Translations under genes and position numbers: made by a program
The notes under the pieces: generated by a model
Seen by the model: the letters and a program-made list of their open reading frames with translations, nothing else
Databases searched by the model: none
What the model was told of the DNA's origin: nothing
Shown: positions 14,359 to 21,396 of the stretch, one piece after another
Layout of the letters: the number at the start of each line of letters is the position of its first letter
Numbering within the stretch: the first letter of the stretch is position 1
NCBI GenBank assembly: GCA_029261135.1
Contig: JAJDBX010000046.1
Coordinates: 264,257 to 328,256 of the forward strand
DNA: 64,000 bases
From: Nitrospirota bacterium
Lineage (GTDB): Bacteria; Nitrospirota; Nitrospiria; SBBL01; JAADHI01
Direction: 5' to 3'

Positions 14359-16860
14359 TCAATTGAATAAAGCAAAGACCTTTTTGAGAATCTTGTCACT
14401 TGCTTTTCCTTGCCAGGTATCGAGTTCGATTGCGAGGCGATGGCGCTGCCAATCATCATCCAACAATAGAAAATAACCAAACAATTGATACTTGTACTCT
14501 TCTGGATTGGTCGAAGAATGAAAGGGGATATGAAGCGCTGTTGAATAAATGAGCTGTCCTAAATAAAGCCCGTCGGCAATTTCAACCAATTCGTCCAGGC
14601 AATAACCAATCGGAACAGGACCGCCAATCATCGGGTAGCGATAATGAAATTGAAAGACCCGCTTCTTATCGGCCCCGACATTGTTCGTGGGTAAAATGGA
14701 TTTTTGATTTGCTGCACCCAAAAACACATAACCTTGTCGTGCAAAAGGAGAAGGGCCTGCTTCAGCAAGGGCGAGCAAGAAGGGATCCGGCGTTTGATAA
14801 TTCATATCCGCCATCCGCATCATGGGGTCCATTGTCAGGATGCGCTTGTCTTGAAGGTTTTTTCCCATGACCCAGTGTCGGTCGGCTTCTTGAATCCAGA
14901 ATGATTTATCCGCTTCAGACATCCCCTGATCCCAGGCCCCACTCTTGAGGTGTTTCGAATATTTTCCCTCTTTCACCCAATAATGTCCTTGGTTCCGTAG
15001 CACCAAACCGTAATGAGGCGCACTCGCCAAATGGGTTTTTAATGTCTGAACACGCTCAGGGTAGCGGACTGCAAGATCATCGCTTTCATCCAAGAGCATA
15101 CTGAGTTTTCTTCCCTTGATTTTTTCAAAGGATTTCCCTGACCAAGGGAAGATATACTTACCGATACTGCGCCACACCCTGTTCAAAACATTCGGTCCCG
15201 GGACCATGTTCTCTTCAAGAAGATTGGACAGGGCACTCGGGAAAAGCAAACTCTCTTTCACCTTGTTTTTCAATGAATCCGCTATGGTTTCATTGAATCC
15301 AAAATGGAGATTCAATGTCGCGCCGTGGTAATAATCAAAACCTGTCGTCACCTCTTTTTCTCCGTACCAATCATTTGTTTTCGTACTTTCTGCACGCGTG
15401 TTGTAACCGGTTTTCCCACGACCCTGAAATAAGCCATTTTGAACGGAGGGTCCAAGTCCGCTACGAAAAAGTTGGTGCAACTTTTCAAAATGGCGCAGAT
15501 GATCTTCCGGCTTGCTTTGCTCAGAAATTTCTTCACTGATCCGTTTTAACATCTGCAGTATCGATTCTCCCGGATGCAACATGCGCTGTACCGCCTTGGC
15601 ATCAGAGGTATTGGGCGAGAGCTCAAAAATAAAATGGGTGAATTTATCTTGCAGCAAGGTATTTTTCTGCCAAGCGCTCACCCAATCCTCTTCGGCTTTT
15701 CCTATAGTAGACGAGACCGCTTTCGCCGCCGCTTCATAGCCCAACTCGATATAACCACTTTCCCCACGATGAGGCCGAAGTTGAGGAAAAGCATCGTCAT
15801 CATAAACTTGCTTTGCATACGCCGGATCCATCATCAAGAAAAACCCATTATTTTGATACCCATAATCGATCATTTTTGTCTGCGGGCTACCAGTCAGCCA
15901 TTCCAAAATGCCGTGCCACCAAGAGGGTTTCTCCCGAGGTGCATAGCTTTCGCCCAATGTTAGATTTTGTTCGCCAGGGATAAAGGGCAAGTCGATGGCC
16001 CCTAAATTATAATGACGCGACGCAAAAACCAATTGCCCCAAGTAAATACCTTCAGCAATTTGCACCACTTCATCAATCAAGCGTGTCATCGGGAAGGGCG
16101 GATTTAAATTTTTCCAGCGGTAATTGAGCTGATAGACCGATTTTCCATTCATTTCAGGCACAACAGACTGACCCAAGTTCGCGAGAAAAATTCCACCCGT
16201 CTTGGTATAGGGAATCACATTTTCCTTTTGAAGGTTTTCGTCTAACAAGTCGCCATCAAAACCTGTGTCTGTTGTTGCCATTGGCCGATCCAATAAATGC
16301 CAAGCTTCGTTGAGCGCAGGCAAGCCCAAACTTTGTAAAACATTGGGATCTCGGGGCTCTCGAAAAAAGTTTCGCCCGATGCGCGTGCGTTTCGGATCAT
16401 ATGCTGCCATCACCTCTGGGTCATTTTCACATTTTTCGGCAAGCCTCTCACGTGAGACCGGCTCATAGGTTTTTCCCATCCAAAGCCCGGTGTCCGCAAA
16501 GGTCGCATTCCACACGGTCGCCATCCATTCAATTCCGGCCACAAGGGAACGATCCTTCCCGAAAAGAGACAGGGCATCTTTAAAATAATCGGTATCGCGA
16601 ATTGAGACCGGAATCCCGATCATGGGCCCATCAAGCGCAACAGGTTTTCCGCATTTAAAAAGTATTTTTAAACTAGTAAAAACCTCCGGCCAGAGATGGC
16701 GCTGTGTATTGTCGGCCAAAATACCTTGGTATCGACCCAGCAGAGCAAAAAAGTCACTCTCCAAATCGCGTGCAATGAGGCGTTCTAATTGATTTTTAAG
16801 CGCAAAAACTTCTTCTGAGGACTGTGCTGGAAAGTGCTTGCTGGATAAATAATGGTTCAT
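14359..16860 (-). CDS. Unrecognised 833-residue protein with internal duplication
   Basis: It starts at ATG 16860, with a strong purine-rich site (GGGGAGGGGC) upstream. I do not recognise the family. No signal peptide or clear membrane helix is visible. A block at about residues 222-281 (GGIFLANLG, VYQLNYRW, RLIDEVVQIAEGIYLGQLVF) recurs at about 709-775 (GYVFLGAAN, VFQFHYRYP, LDELVEIADGLYLGQLIY). Each copy is followed by a similar closing motif (YQNNGFFLMMD at 335; YQLFGYFLLLDDD at 791). The middle is rich in aromatic and His residues. It is the first gene of the glycyl radical operon and ends 22 bp before the enzyme, so it probably acts in the same pathway, perhaps in substrate binding or a second step. 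Confidence 0.75.
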   Translation of the reverse strand: MNHYLSSKHFPAQSSEEVFALKNQLERLIARDLESDFFALLGRYQGILADNTQRHLWPEVFTSLKILFKCGKPVALDGPMIGIPVSIRDTDYFKDALSLFGKDRSLVAGIEWMATVWNATFADTGLWMGKTYEPVSRERLAEKCENDPEVMAAYDPKRTRIGRNFFREPRDPNVLQSLGLPALNEAWHLLDRPMATTDTGFDGDLLDENLQKENVIPYTKTGGIFLANLGQSVVPEMNGKSVYQLNYRWKNLNPPFPMTRLIDEVVQIAEGIYLGQLVFASRHYNLGAIDLPFIPGEQNLTLGESYAPREKPSWWHGILEWLTGSPQTKMIDYGYQNNGFFLMMDPAYAKQVYDDDAFPQLRPHRGESGYIELGYEAAAKAVSSTIGKAEEDWVSAWQKNTLLQDKFTHFIFELSPNTSDAKAVQRMLHPGESILQMLKRISEEISEQSKPEDHLRHFEKLHQLFRSGLGPSVQNGLFQGRGKTGYNTRAESTKTNDWYGEKEVTTGFDYYHGATLNLHFGFNETIADSLKNKVKESLLFPSALSNLLEENMVPGPNVLNRVWRSIGKYIFPWSGKSFEKIKGRKLSMLLDESDDLAVRYPERVQTLKTHLASAPHYGLVLRNQGHYWVKEGKYSKHLKSGAWDQGMSEADKSFWIQEADRHWVMGKNLQDKRILTMDPMMRMADMNYQTPDPFLLALAEAGPSPFARQGYVFLGAANQKSILPTNNVGADKKRVFQFHYRYPMIGGPVPIGYCLDELVEIADGLYLGQLIYSTALHIPFHSSTNPEEYKYQLFGYFLLLDDDWQRHRLAIELDTWQGKASDKILKKVFALFN

Positions 16861-16903
16861 GATGCCCCTCCCCTTTATCCATAAATAAAATAAATTTATG
16901 GCA

Positions 16904-16925
16904 CGTCTCACAACCTTCTGAGACG
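16904..16925. promoter_or_regulatory. Candidate operator palindrome before the glycyl radical operon
   Basis: A 7-bp inverted repeat CGTCTCA-N8-TGAGACG lies about 45 bases upstream of the first start codon of the operon, where a repressor or activator could bind. The half-site resembles the TGAGAC core of the palindromes near 5.1 and 9.5 kb but in the opposite arrangement. No protein is assigned to it. Confidence 0.3.
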
Positions 16926-17013
16926 ACGATATCGGTCACGGCTACAGTTTTATCTTACGCTTTTATGGGGTGATTTAAAACTTAAAAAGGAGCAACTACG
17001 GGGAAAAAGTAAG

Positions 17014-17475
17014 CTATTTCGTGTCATGACAGTGCGCACAAGCACCATAAACTGTGCCTGCCAAATAATAGCTGGGCGGGTCAATTTCAATCGCGCGTCG
17101 CGCTGATACGAGGTCAGTTCTAAACTTCATGATATTCCTCGAAACCGTCGAATGACTCCCTGGCCAGCCCTCTCTTCCGAGGGTCATACTGATCTCTTCC
17201 ATTTTAGAAAGAATTTGAATGATTTCTCGCCGCTCTTGCGCTGTCGCTCCGTTTGTTGTCAGTATGACTTCGTCCAGTTTTTTCACATGTTCGGCGAGCT
17301 GCCACATGGCCGATTTGAGTTGTTTGTCTGTAATAAAAGTAAACTCCGGCGGGTAGGTATGTTTGCGAATTTCCGCCCGCATATGCGGGTTGCATGCAGA
17401 AAGCAATAGAATGGAAAAAACGAAAAGAAGGACTGAAAGGATCAACTTCTTCTGTAGAGCGCCGCCTCCCATCAT
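17014..17475 (-). CDS. Small haem-binding lipoprotein, cytochrome c-like
   Basis: A 153-residue protein starting at ATG 17475 behind AGGAGGAG. A lipoprotein signal (KKLILSVLLFVFSILLLSAC) ends in a lipobox Cys, so the protein should be anchored in a membrane by Lgt-dependent acylation. The rest is mainly helical. A single haem c motif, CAHCH, sits four residues from the C-terminus (CAHCHDTK). A C-terminal CxxCH behind a helical bundle recalls cytochrome c' / c556, but I cannot confirm the family. It is probably a periplasmic electron carrier or haem sensor. It stands alone, convergent with nothing obvious. Confidence 0.7.
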   Translation of the reverse strand: MMGGGALQKKLILSVLLFVFSILLLSACNPHMRAEIRKHTYPPEFTFITDKQLKSAMWQLAEHVKKLDEVILTTNGATAQERREIIQILSKMEEISMTLGREGWPGSHSTVSRNIMKFRTDLVSARRAIEIDPPSYYLAGTVYGACAHCHDTK

Positions 17476-18338
17476 TACTCCTCCTCTCGATTAAAGGTGC
17501 ATCCATCACTGGGGTTGTCACTTGAAACGAAAAACACATTTTTTCATGTTGACTTCTACTTTGAATATACACCTTTGTGGAATGGCTTTCAAACATTTCA
17601 CATCATAAACCACCGCATAAAACAGGGCCGAAATCCTCGGAGGAAAAGACCAAAGCTCCCTCATCCATTCTAAGAAAAAAATCGATACCGAATATGATCA
17701 AATTCCTGAAATTTTGGAGCGGGTTATCACTGACCTTCCCAACATTCACCGTATCTCGTAAAAAAAGGAAGCTTGTCCCTGGAGTGTTTTCTGACCTGGG
17801 AGTCAAGATATTCAACATCTCGGTCTCGGAATTGATCCATTCGATTTGGCATTTTTTTCGATGTTCACCTTCTTGCGTTTGAGATATCTGATACCCCGCC
17901 GGATGAAAGGCCTCGCCTAAAACGGGCAGTCTCGGTGGCTTGGGATGTCAAGAAGTGCGGGAGAAAAGAAGCAGTGCCCATCAGGCCTGACCCACCTTTT
18001 CCCTTTTGCCTTATACCTATTGAGGAGAACAAGTCGGAGCGAATATGTGGCTTGAAGGTGATAGAGCTTGTTTGTCGTAGTTGGCGGAGAATTGTTGTTG
18101 TTCGTATCGAATTGAACAGATCAATTTTTGAACTTAAACGAGATAAAAAGACCGCCGACCGATTCGCATCAAAGTCGTCGAGTTCTCTGGGATAAGGCTT
18201 GAGACCTCGCCGGTCGCCGGAGCCAAAACCATAACTGACGCGTTCCGAATCTTTTCAAAATCCTGTAAACGATGCTCAAAAAACGAACAGCCAAAAACCG
18301 GACATTATTTCATGGATTTACATACAATGGGATCTTTC
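17476..18338. other. Long intergenic region without a supported protein gene
   Basis: About 860 bases between the haem lipoprotein gene and the promoter of the His-rich protein gene. Short open frames here lack family resemblance and good starts. One sub-region (about 17895-18000) shows nested complementarity and is listed as a possible structured RNA. The rest holds nothing I can name. Confidence 0.5.
17895..18000 (+). ncRNA. Possible structured RNA
   Basis: Nested complementary segments suggest a fold: AGGCCT (17908-17913) with AGGCCT (17983-17988), GGGCA (17924-17928) with TGCCC (17975-17979), and inside them TCTC/GAGA and CTTG/CAAG. The base composition is more G+C-rich than the flanks and a pyrimidine-rich run follows. 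I could not match it to a known RNA or riboswitch class. The strand is uncertain. Confidence 0.25.
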
Positions 18339-18367
18339 TTGACCTCTTTTTTTAGCTCTGTTAGACT
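18339..18367 (+). promoter_or_regulatory. Sigma70-like promoter for the His-rich protein gene
   Basis: TTGACC (18339-18344), a 17-base spacer, then TAGACT (18362-18367), about 43 bases before the start codon of the gene at 18411. Confidence 0.5.
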
Positions 18368-18410
18368 ATGTGTCACTTTTTATAATATCTTTTAATAAAG
18401 AGGAGGATTT

Positions 18411-18998
18411 ATGTCGGTTGAAACAGACTTTACCCTGGAAGTTGATGGCTCTGTTGAGAAATCAGTGAAGTGGGGCTATGAATCTCTTGTCAACATTCCA
18501 GACGAGTACCAAATTGAAGATGTCAGCAAACATGTTGCCGGCATGGCAGGTTCCGGGGTACTCGTGAAAGCACTTTTAAATGCAGCCATTCCACTCCCTT
18601 CGTCAGACCACGTGACCTTTCATTCACAAGATGGCAAGTTTGCCGCGAGTATTCCAATTGGCGAAATCAGAGAGCAGGCCATTCTTATTTATAAATGGGA
18701 CGGTGCTCCCTTGCCCGAATCAAAAGGTGGACCGATTCGGCTTGCGATTCCGAAAGGGGACGATGAATGCGCCAATGTGAAATCGGTTATCCGAATCGAG
18801 GTCACTTCTGGCAAAGGCAAAGATACAACCTACGACCCCTTTCACGACATTCCTGAAATTCATGGTCATTCCCATGAGGGTCACGACCATGACCATAGTC
18901 ATGATCACGGTCACAGTCACAGTCACAGTCAGGACCATAATCATGATCACGACGATCATAGCCATGACCATGGCGATGGTCACGACCACTCCCATTAG
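18411..18998 (+). CDS. Sulfite-oxidase-fold protein with His-rich metal-binding tail
   Basis: A 195-residue cytoplasmic protein (no signal peptide), start ATG 18411 with GAGGAGG upstream. Residues 1-135 (FTLEVDGSVEK, VLVKALLNAAIP, LIYKWDGAPLPESKGGPIRL) follow the oxidoreductase molybdopterin-binding (SUOX) fold, but the Cys that ligates molybdenum in this fold is missing. The last about 45 residues are almost only His, Asp, Gly and Ser (GHSHEGHDHDHSHDHGHSHS), a typical Ni/Zn/Cu-binding tail. It may be a metal store, a metallochaperone or a non-catalytic member of the fold; the function is not established. A strong terminator follows. Confidence 0.7.
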   Translation: MSVETDFTLEVDGSVEKSVKWGYESLVNIPDEYQIEDVSKHVAGMAGSGVLVKALLNAAIPLPSSDHVTFHSQDGKFAASIPIGEIREQAILIYKWDGAPLPESKGGPIRLAIPKGDDECANVKSVIRIEVTSGKGKDTTYDPFHDIPEIHGHSHEGHDHDHSHDHGHSHSHSQDHNHDHDDHSHDHGDGHDHSH

Positions 18999-19046
18999 AG
19001 GAAAATTAAAGCAACCGACAGTACCGACGCCATCACATTCTGTTCA

Positions 19047-19077
19047 AAAAACGGCCGGGTTTTTCAGGCCGTTTTTA
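19047..19077 (+). terminator. Rho-independent terminator
   Basis: A 10-bp perfect stem (AAAAACGGCC / GGCCGTTTTT) with a 10-base loop and a T-run, 48 bases after the His-rich protein gene. Confidence 0.85.
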
Positions 19078-19100
19078 ATAAAAGAGCGCTTGTCCTTCCC

Positions 19101-19129
19101 TTGCCTTGCCCCATATTTTTCCGTATGAT
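19101..19129 (+). promoter_or_regulatory. Sigma70-like promoter for the DUF2059 gene
   Basis: TTGCCT (19101-19106), a 17-base spacer and TATGAT (19124-19129), 35 bases before the start codon at 19165. Confidence 0.5.
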
Positions 19130-19164
19130 GACCCAGAAAAAGTGATATCACCAAGGAGCACCTC

Positions 19165-19644
19165 ATGAAAAAACGTTTGTTTTTCATCTTTTCTGTGTTG
19201 GTTTGTATCTCGACAACACACGCAATTTCGAAAGCCGCAGAACCCTCAGAGATAGAGAAAGTTGCACTTGAACTACTCGAAACTTCTGGGGCGATAAAAA
19301 TGTTACCCGTCGTGACAGAGCAGTTAATCAACCAGCAAAAAAAATCGATGCCTGATATTCCAGAGGCATTTTGGAAAGCGTTTTCCAACGAAGTTGACCC
19401 TGAAGCCCTCAGTCAAAAACTCTCTTCTGTTTATGCACAACATTTCACTATCGAAGAAATGAAGGCTATTATCGTCTTTAATCAAAGTAAGGCAGGGAAA
19501 AAGTATGTCGCCGCTTTGCCTGAAATTGCCGTAGAATCAAGAAATGCCTTCAAACTATGGGCGATGGAACTTCGCATGCAGATCACAAAAAAACTTGAAA
19601 AAACAGATCTTAAAAAAATGAGAGAATCCGCCGAGGCACCTTGA
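19165..19644 (+). CDS. Exported DUF2059 protein
   Basis: A 159-residue protein with an N-terminal Sec signal (KKRLFFIFSVLVCISTTHA). The mature part contains the DUF2059 pattern: a hydrophobic helix early (LLETSGAIKMLPVV), then HFTIEEMKAIIVFNQSKAGKKYVAALPEI. Proteins of this family are periplasmic or exported and have no defined reaction. A ribosome binding site (AAGGAG) precedes the ATG. The gene is followed after 18 bases by a small anchored cytochrome gene, so the two may be cotranscribed. Confidence 0.75.
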   Translation: MKKRLFFIFSVLVCISTTHAISKAAEPSEIEKVALELLETSGAIKMLPVVTEQLINQQKKSMPDIPEAFWKAFSNEVDPEALSQKLSSVYAQHFTIEEMKAIIVFNQSKAGKKYVAALPEIAVESRNAFKLWAMELRMQITKKLEKTDLKKMRESAEAP

Positions 19645-19662
19645 GTCCCGATTAATCTCCAG

Positions 19663-20040
19663 ATGGATAAAAATATCAGCCTTCTGATTGGCCTGATTTT
19701 GTTGGGCCTTGCCCTGTTCTTTCTGACCGACAGATTATTAGGCAACAAACAAGCCGTCATTCACTTCACGGAGCAGATTACCTCGTCTGATTTTACGGAA
19801 GGGATGCTTAAAGAAGCAAAATCCCCTGAGGCTCAGCATTTTGTTGATATCTGCTCACAATGCCATATCACGCCAGACCCCAAAGCACATCCCTCTGAAG
19901 CGTGGCCTGGAATCGTCACGCGAATGATCTTACTCTTGAATGAAGAAAAGAAGAGGCTCCCTTCCCTCCTCATCCCCAATCCAAAAGAAACTCGCCAAAT
20001 CATTGAATATATGTCTAAAAAAGCAAAGAAGAACAAATAA
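19663..20040 (+). CDS. Membrane-anchored c-type cytochrome
   Basis: A 125-residue protein with one N-terminal membrane helix (SLLIGLILLGLALFFLTDRL) acting as anchor, then a soluble domain with one haem c motif CSQCH at about residue 64. A Met near residue 88 (TRMILLL) could be the second haem ligand. The tail is Lys-rich. Size and layout fit a monohaem periplasmic cytochrome. It lies 18 bases after the DUF2059 gene. The redox partner is unknown. Confidence 0.75.
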   Translation: MDKNISLLIGLILLGLALFFLTDRLLGNKQAVIHFTEQITSSDFTEGMLKEAKSPEAQHFVDICSQCHITPDPKAHPSEAWPGIVTRMILLLNEEKKRLPSLLIPNPKETRQIIEYMSKKAKKNK

Positions 20041-20072
20041 ACAAAGCCGCCAACACCAGAAAGCATATCAGT

Positions 20073-20101
20073 TTGTTTTTTAATACCAATTACGCTATAG
20101 T
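20073..20101 (+). promoter_or_regulatory. Sigma70-like promoter
   Basis: TTGTTT (20073-20078), a 17-base spacer and TATAGT (20096-20101), about 60 bases before the gene at 20162. Confidence 0.5.
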
Positions 20102-20161
20102 CGAAAGACGTTTTTCTTAGCCGTAATAAGGCACACACTAAACTTCAAAGGAGAGAGTTCG

Positions 20162-20446
20162 ATGAAAAAGTTGGGTCTTTTTATCATTGCGATTTCAATG
20201 ATTTTTGGCTTTTCTGTCACAGGTTTTGCGAGTGGCGATCACCCGGGAGGACATGGGAACAAAACGGTCGGCGAAGTCGTCAAAGCTCAAGGCGCTTTTG
20301 TCACCGTGAAAGATGATCACGGAAAAAGTCATAAGTTTCATGTCAATAAACAAACAAAGCTCACAGGAAAAATAAAAGTAGGGGCTACAGTAGAGGTTGA
20401 TTCGACGGATAGCGGACATGCAAATGCGATGATCGTGAAAGAATAA
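20162..20446 (+). CDS. Small exported protein, unknown function
   Basis: A 94-residue protein with a clear Sec signal (LGLFIIAISMIFGFSVTGFA, cut near residue 24). The mature protein of about 70 residues is His- and Gly-rich at its start (GDHPGGHGNK). It then forms alternating beta strands (TVGEVVKAQGAFVTVKDDHG, KFHVNKQTKLTGKIKVGATV) like small OB-type periplasmic domains. The motif GKIKVGATVEVDS resembles DUF5666-type repeats. Start ATG with GGAGAG upstream. I cannot assign a function; metal binding by the His-rich start is possible. Confidence 0.65.
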   Translation: MKKLGLFIIAISMIFGFSVTGFASGDHPGGHGNKTVGEVVKAQGAFVTVKDDHGKSHKFHVNKQTKLTGKIKVGATVEVDSTDSGHANAMIVKE

Positions 20447-20517
20447 AAAAGCCATTCAGAGATTGAAAAAGAAGAATCTTTCTTTACCCAAAATGTAAAG
20501 CGGGGGCTTTTTTTTAG
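20445..20517. terminator. Probable bidirectional terminator
   Basis: AAAAAAGCC (20445-20453) pairs with GGGCTTTTTTT (20504-20515) between two convergent genes. A smaller AAAGAA/TTCTTT hairpin lies inside the long loop. The A-rich and T-rich ends would serve both directions. Confidence 0.45.
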
Positions 20518-21230
20518 CGATCTTTTAGGAATCTGTCGATTTCGTGTAGATCTGAAATGGGATTGAGTTCAGGCCTTTCTGAATATCGTCCAACCCGATC
20601 AAGCAGGAGCGCTGTCATGCCCACCGCCTTCGCTCCCTGTAGATCATTTTCAAGATGATCCCCGATAAACATTGATTCCGAAGCGAGCAGTCCTGATCGC
20701 TCTAAGCTTCGATTAAAAATGGCCGCACCCGGTTTCGCACATTCCTCGTGACTTGAGAAAACAATGATATCGAAATAATCCCGAATACGGAGTTGCTCAC
20801 AAATCGGGAGCAGTCGGGAGTCAAAGTTTGAAATAATCCCGAGTGTATATTGTGCCTCTTTTAATTTCTTCAATACGCCCTTTGTTTCAGAAAAAAGGTC
20901 CCATGTGTCTTTTCTCTCAAAAAAAGCATACAGCTCTCGAAAGAAACGGTCAAACTGAGGAAAATCAATCCCTTCAAATACGAATTGGACAATTTTTCGC
21001 CACCAATCCATTTCCAGACGAGGGAGTTCTTTGTGAGAGGCACCCGGAAAAGAAAGTGGTCTTGATTTTTTAAAGGCGCTTTTGAAGCGTTGGTCAAGTC
21101 GGTCTGCGTTTACAATGACACCATATTGTTCAGCCATCTGACAATACAAGGAGCCAATCGATTCTCTTGCCTTAAAGAGCGTATCTCCTGCGTCAAAAAA
21201 TATTCCACGTATTTGGTTTGATGTTTTCAC
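20514..21230 (-). CDS. HAD-superfamily hydrolase
   Basis: A 238-residue protein starting at GTG 21230. Motif I is FFDAGDTLF (nucleophile Asp plus acid/base Asp), motif II IISNFD, motif III the Lys of CAKPGAAIF, and motif IV FIGDHLENDLQGAK. The helical cap between motifs I and II places it in the C1-cap group, near phosphoglycolate-phosphatase/HDHD3-like enzymes. The substrate cannot be read from sequence. The start directly follows the stop codon of the broken panE gene, so the two once formed an operon; the insertion sequence in panE may now reduce its transcription. Confidence 0.85.
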   Translation of the reverse strand: MKTSNQIRGIFFDAGDTLFKARESIGSLYCQMAEQYGVIVNADRLDQRFKSAFKKSRPLSFPGASHKELPRLEMDWWRKIVQFVFEGIDFPQFDRFFRELYAFFERKDTWDLFSETKGVLKKLKEAQYTLGIISNFDSRLLPICEQLRIRDYFDIIVFSSHEECAKPGAAIFNRSLERSGLLASESMFIGDHLENDLQGAKAVGMTALLLDRVGRYSERPELNPISDLHEIDRFLKDR

Positions 21231-21396
21231 TTATTGGTATTGCTCTAACTGAGATTTCATTTCGACCCCCTTCACCAAGGCATAGAGTATGCGATGAATG
21301 GGCGTCTCCACACCCCATTTTTCCCCGCGTTTGACCAGATCACCGTTGAGATATTCAATCTCTGTTTCTTTGCCATTGCGGACGTCTTCGTACATA

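Noticed and set aside
14337..14480. N-terminal extension of the glycyl radical enzyme by 48 residues
   Set aside because: The extension overlaps the end of the upstream gene and has no ribosome binding site, whereas ATG 14336 has GGAGG at ideal spacing.
17577..17882. 101-codon + strand frame in the long intergenic region
   Set aside because: No family resemblance, no good start site, and basic low-quality composition; not enough to call a gene.
17935..18195. 86-codon + strand frame upstream of the His-rich protein gene
   Set aside because: It overlaps the possible structured RNA, lacks a ribosome binding site and has no recognisable pattern.
18720..18995. 91-codon - strand frame made of Met/Val/Thr repeats
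   Set aside because: It is the antisense reading of the His-rich tail; its repetitive composition is a by-product of CAT/CAC and GAC codons.
18862..18998. Short tandem CAT/CAC-GAC-like repeats as a CRISPR or microsatellite
   Set aside because: They are codons of the His/Asp-rich tail in frame; spacing and sequence are irregular and there are no spacers.
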